Positions 7,110 through 9,576 of a stretch of 9,576 bases of DNA are shown here, piece after piece. Numbering within the stretch: the stretch's first letter is position 1; every line of letters starts with the position of its first letter. The position numbers were made by a program, and so were the translations under genes. The notes beneath the pieces were generated by a model. It searched no databases, had not been told where the DNA came from, and saw nothing but the letters and a program-made list of their open reading frames with translations. The stretch is from Betaproteobacteria bacterium (GTDB lineage: Bacteria > Pseudomonadota > Gammaproteobacteria > Burkholderiales > SG8-39): assembly GCA_004298295.1 (NCBI GenBank), contig SCUH01000198.1, forward strand, positions 1-9,576, in the 5' to 3' direction.

Positions 7110-7997
7110 TCAGACCTTTTTCCGCAAACCTTCGCCGAACAACCCCTGGGGCCGGATTGCCAGCACGAGCAACAGCACGACATAGGCGGCCACGTCCTTG
7201 AAGCCCTCGGGCAGATAGAAACCGGCCAGCGACTCGACCACGCCGATGATCAGGCCGCCCGCGATCGCGCCCGGAATGCTGCCGAAGCCGCCGAGCACCG
7301 CGGCCGGAAACGCCTTCAGCCCGATAAAACCCATGTTGGCGTGCACCAGCACGACCGGCGCAAGCAGGATCCCCGCCACCGCGGCCACCGCCGCGCTCAG
7401 ACCCCAGACGAGCGAGCAGATCGTCTTCACCGGAATGCCGACGTAGTAGGCGGCGAGCTGGTTCTGCGAGGCCGCCTGTATGGCGATGCCGATCCGGGTG
7501 TAGCGAAAAAAAAGAAACAGAACGGCGACCAGCACCGCGGTCGTTGTCATGATCGCGAGTTGATCGTGGCTCGCCACGAGCGGCCCGATGGAGGCCACTT
7601 TGCCGGTGAACGGCGTGGCAAACACGTGGGTATCCACGCCCCAGGCCGGCACCAGGCTCGCGCCGCTGCGCGCGACGAACCCCATGCCGAGCGTGACCAT
7701 GATGATCGCGAACACCGGCTGGCCGACGATCGGACGCACGACGATGCGGTCCAGCAGGCCGCCGATTCCCGCCATGCACACGACCGCAAGGGGCAGGCCG
7801 AGCCAGAACGGCAGGCCGAAAAGCGAAATGAACGTGTAGCCGAGAAACGCACCGAGCATCATCAGTTCCCCTTGCGCGAAATTCACGACCTCAGTCGCCT
7901 TGTAGATGAGGACGAATCCGAGCGCGATTAGCGCGTAGATGCACCCGAGCGCGGCGCCACTCAGTACCTGCTGAGAAAACTCGACGAACGCGCGCAT
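7110..7997 (-). CDS. livH: ABC transporter permease, LivH type
   Basis: Inner-membrane permease (295 aa, standard length) that forms the importer channel with the LivM-type protein. The opening pattern SGAALGCIYALIALGFVLIYKATEVVNFAQGE spans 13-44 and is the LivH signature, with the conserved VNFAQGE at 38-44. The coupling helix region is about 175-211 (AASQNQLAAYYVGI and following), and AAVLGGFGSIPGAIAGG (232-248) and IRPQGLFGEG (281-290) are conserved C-terminal features. The ATG at 7997 gives the expected N-terminus, but no clear Shine-Dalgarno is seen in the 17-bp gap after the dehydrogenase gene. Coding bases 7506-7513 form a run of eight T on the coding strand within codons for Leu162-Phe164, unusual in such GC-rich DNA. 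Confidence 0.95.
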   Translation of the reverse strand: MRAFVEFSQQVLSGAALGCIYALIALGFVLIYKATEVVNFAQGELMMLGAFLGYTFISLFGLPFWLGLPLAVVCMAGIGGLLDRIVVRPIVGQPVFAIIMVTLGMGFVARSGASLVPAWGVDTHVFATPFTGKVASIGPLVASHDQLAIMTTTAVLVAVLFLFFRYTRIGIAIQAASQNQLAAYYVGIPVKTICSLVWGLSAAVAAVAGILLAPVVLVHANMGFIGLKAFPAAVLGGFGSIPGAIAGGLIIGVVESLAGFYLPEGFKDVAAYVVLLLVLAIRPQGLFGEGLRKKV

Positions 7998-8014
7998 GCG
8001 CCGGCTCTGCTGGG

Positions 8015-9064
8015 TTAACTCGCGGAGGGAACCACCACGACTCGCACCACGCCGTCGCGCTTGCCGGCCAGGTGCCTGAGCGCGGCGTTCGCCTCCGCGA
8101 GCGGATAGCGCGCGCTCACGGAAGCCGACAGATCGAGCCGTCCGGCGGCGACCAGGGCGAGGAGATCCTCGATGTCAGCGCGGTCCATGCCGAAGGACCC
8201 GAGCACGCTCTGCTCGCGACCGACGAACGCGGCGAGCGGCGGCAGCGCCGACCGTCCCATACCGACGCCAACGGCGACCGCGCGCCCCGACTTGTCGAGC
8301 GAGCGAATCGCCGCCTCGACGGTTTCGGGCAGCCCGACGAACTCGAGTGCGAGATCGGCGCCGCGCCCGAACGCGGATCGGATCGCCTTCGCGGGGTCGC
8401 CCTGCCGCATGTCGATCGCGACATCAGCGCCGAGTGAGAGGGCGCGCGCCAGCGCCTTCTCGTCGACGTCCACGGCGACGATGCGGGACGCCCCCATCAG
8501 CCGCGCGAGCATCACCGCGTGTGTGCCAAGTCCGCCACAACCGAACACCGCGACCGTTTCGCCGGCGCGCAACCCGCCGCGGCTTCTGAGCGCGTGAAAC
8601 GGGGTGGCGACGCCGTCGGTGACGATCGCGCCGATCTCGAAGGGGACCGCATCGGGCAAGCGGATGGCCGAGCGTTCCGGCGCCGCCACGTACTCGGCGA
8701 GCGCGCCGTCGCGCGCCATGCCGTAGACCTTGGAGCGATCACAGAGCGAATGCCGGCCCTGCAGACAGAAACGGCAGGCACCGCAGTACGCCGCGGGAAA
8801 CAACACCACCCGGTCGCCCTCCCGCAGGCTCTTCGCATCGCGTCCGGCGGCCGCGACTACGCCCGCCGCCTCGTGACCGAGCGTGATCGGCGTTCGCTCG
8901 ACCGGGATGTCGCCCGCGACCGCGAGATGCAGATCGGTGCCGCACAGACCGCAGGCCTCGACCTTGACGAGAATTTCGTCGGACGCCGGCTGCGGCACGG
9001 CAAGCTCTTCGATCCTCAGCGGTTCTCCCGGCTTCACGAGCCGCGCCGCCATCATGGTTCTCAT
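8015..9064 (-). CDS. Zinc-dependent medium-chain alcohol dehydrogenase
   Basis: Cytosolic NAD(P)-dependent oxidoreductase of the medium-chain dehydrogenase family (349 aa) that interconverts an alcohol and a ketone or aldehyde. Likely catalytic zinc ligands are Cys41 (GLCGTD), His64 with Glu65 (GHEAAG) and Asp150 (VTDGVATPFHAL); this Cys-His-Asp set resembles Thermoanaerobacter brockii ADH more than the horse-liver Cys-His-Cys set. A structural zinc site is intact with Cys94, Cys97, Cys100 and Cys108. The Rossmann loop is GCGGLGTHAV (175-184), and the acidic Asp199 at the end of the next strand (VAVDVD) favours NAD over NADP. The start is fixed at 9064 by AAAGGAGG six bases upstream, ahead of the nearby in-frame ATGs at 9055 and 9052, and overlaps the TetR stop by four bases (ATGA). 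The true substrate is unknown; operon context suggests an alcohol or diol intermediate of the imported compound. Confidence 0.93.
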   Translation of the reverse strand: MRTMMAARLVKPGEPLRIEELAVPQPASDEILVKVEACGLCGTDLHLAVAGDIPVERTPITLGHEAAGVVAAAGRDAKSLREGDRVVLFPAAYCGACRFCLQGRHSLCDRSKVYGMARDGALAEYVAAPERSAIRLPDAVPFEIGAIVTDGVATPFHALRSRGGLRAGETVAVFGCGGLGTHAVMLARLMGASRIVAVDVDEKALARALSLGADVAIDMRQGDPAKAIRSAFGRGADLALEFVGLPETVEAAIRSLDKSGRAVAVGVGMGRSALPPLAAFVGREQSVLGSFGMDRADIEDLLALVAAGRLDLSASVSARYPLAEANAALRHLAGKRDGVVRVVVVPSAS

Positions 9065-9576
9065 CGGCTGCCTCCTTTGGCGACCAGAATCCCCGTCATC
9101 GCCCCGCCCAGGGCCTTGAACATCGCCGCCAGTTCCCGGTCGGTTGGGTGCGGCTTGGCGCCGAGGTTGACGCGCGCGTCGCGCAGCGCCATGAGGCCGA
9201 AAAACGCGCCCCAGAGCAGGTCCGCCGCGATCCGCCCGTTCCTGGCGCCGGTCGTTGGTTCGAGCAATCGCGCAAGCTGCGCATAGTTCTCCCCCGAACG
9301 GCGCGCGATGTCGGCGCGCACCTCCGCGGTCACGTCCGCCGTCGCCGTCGGCTGCGCGAGATACGCCGACAGCAGGAAATACTCGGGATGCTCCTTGCGC
9401 ACGTCGCCGAAGTACTTCCACAACCGCGCCAGCTTTTCGGCCGGGGGCAGGGCTTGCTTCTCGAGCCGTTCGAGCCCCCTCGCCCAGTAGTCGATGCCTT
9501 CGAAGAGCAGCGACACCAGGATCTCCTCCTTGCTTCCGAAATAGAAGAACAAAGTCGCTTCGGACAGCTCGCAGCG
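9061..9576 (-). CDS. TetR-family transcriptional regulator, N-terminus cut by window edge
   Basis: Likely ligand-responsive repressor of the operon. The frame is open from the right edge (base 9576) to the TGA at 9061, leaving 171 residues of a family usually near 200, so roughly 25-40 N-terminal residues are outside. The first visible residues, LSEATLFFYFGSKEEIL (about 4-20), match the recognition helix and the following helix of the TetR DNA-binding domain (typical pattern VSxGTLYxYFxSKEEL). The rest is the helical, poorly conserved ligand-binding and dimer domain, with a good C-terminal ending. An internal TTG at 9552 is not a believable start because it would remove the DNA-binding helix. 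It is co-directional with the operon and overlaps the dehydrogenase start by ATGA, so autoregulation is likely. The operator and promoter must lie beyond the right edge. The inducer is unknown; a CoA thioester or the imported compound are candidates. Confidence 0.92.
   Translation of the reverse strand, partial: RCELSEATLFFYFGSKEEILVSLLFEGIDYWARGLERLEKQALPPAEKLARLWKYFGDVRKEHPEYFLLSAYLAQPTATADVTAEVRADIARRSGENYAQLARLLEPTTGARNGRIAADLLWGAFFGLMALRDARVNLGAKPHPTDRELAAMFKALGGAMTGILVAKGGSR
9071..9078 (-). promoter_or_regulatory. Near-perfect ribosome binding site of the alcohol dehydrogenase gene
   Basis: AAAGGAGG on the minus strand, six bases before the ATG at 9064. It lies inside the last codons of the TetR gene and decides between three closely spaced in-frame ATGs for the dehydrogenase. 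Confidence 0.85.

Noticed and set aside
9550..9552. TTG at 9552 as the start of the TetR gene
   Set aside because: It would begin inside the recognition-helix region; the frame continues to the window edge with matching TetR residues, so the true start lies outside.

Overview
The window is GC-rich (roughly two thirds GC by eye). It holds ten genes, all on the minus strand and packed end to end, so it reads as one long operon transcribed from right to left. Both ends are cut: the first gene (a TetR regulator) lacks its N-terminus at the right edge, and the last gene (an acyl-CoA dehydrogenase) lacks its C-terminus at the left edge. Gene content, GC richness and a Liv-type ABC transporter linked to a CoA ligase suggest a proteobacterium, probably a beta-proteobacterium (Burkholderiales/Rhodocyclales-like). 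That placement is an inference from style, not from a marker gene.

In transcription order: TetR-family repressor (9576-9061, partial); zinc-dependent medium-chain alcohol dehydrogenase (9064-8015); LivH and LivM type permeases (7997-7110, 7106-6030); LivG and LivF type ATPases (6033-5275, 5273-4503); FAA1-type long-chain acyl-CoA synthetase (4512-2656); Liv-type periplasmic solute-binding protein (2603-1425); limonene-1,2-epoxide-hydrolase-family enzyme with a full active site (1389-1018); acyl-CoA dehydrogenase (1008-1, partial). Most junctions are start/stop overlaps or gaps below 20 bp. The only larger gaps are 52 bp before the binding protein, which carries a hairpin and a strong Shine-Dalgarno, and 35 bp before the epoxide hydrolase.

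Together the genes look like an uptake-and-degradation unit. A complete Liv-type (HAAT) ABC importer brings in a compound, probably not a plain amino acid given its neighbours. The epoxide hydrolase, alcohol dehydrogenase, CoA ligase and acyl-CoA dehydrogenase could then open an epoxide to a diol, oxidise an alcohol, trap the acid as a CoA thioester and start beta-oxidation. A TetR regulator encoded in the operon would sense the substrate or a CoA intermediate. No monooxygenase and no aldehyde dehydrogenase are in the window; if the model is right they should be encoded nearby or elsewhere. The substrate cannot be read from the sequence; a terpenoid or another cyclic or branched hydrophobic acid precursor is a reasonable guess. 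No RNA genes, mobile elements, CRISPR arrays or plus-strand genes were found.
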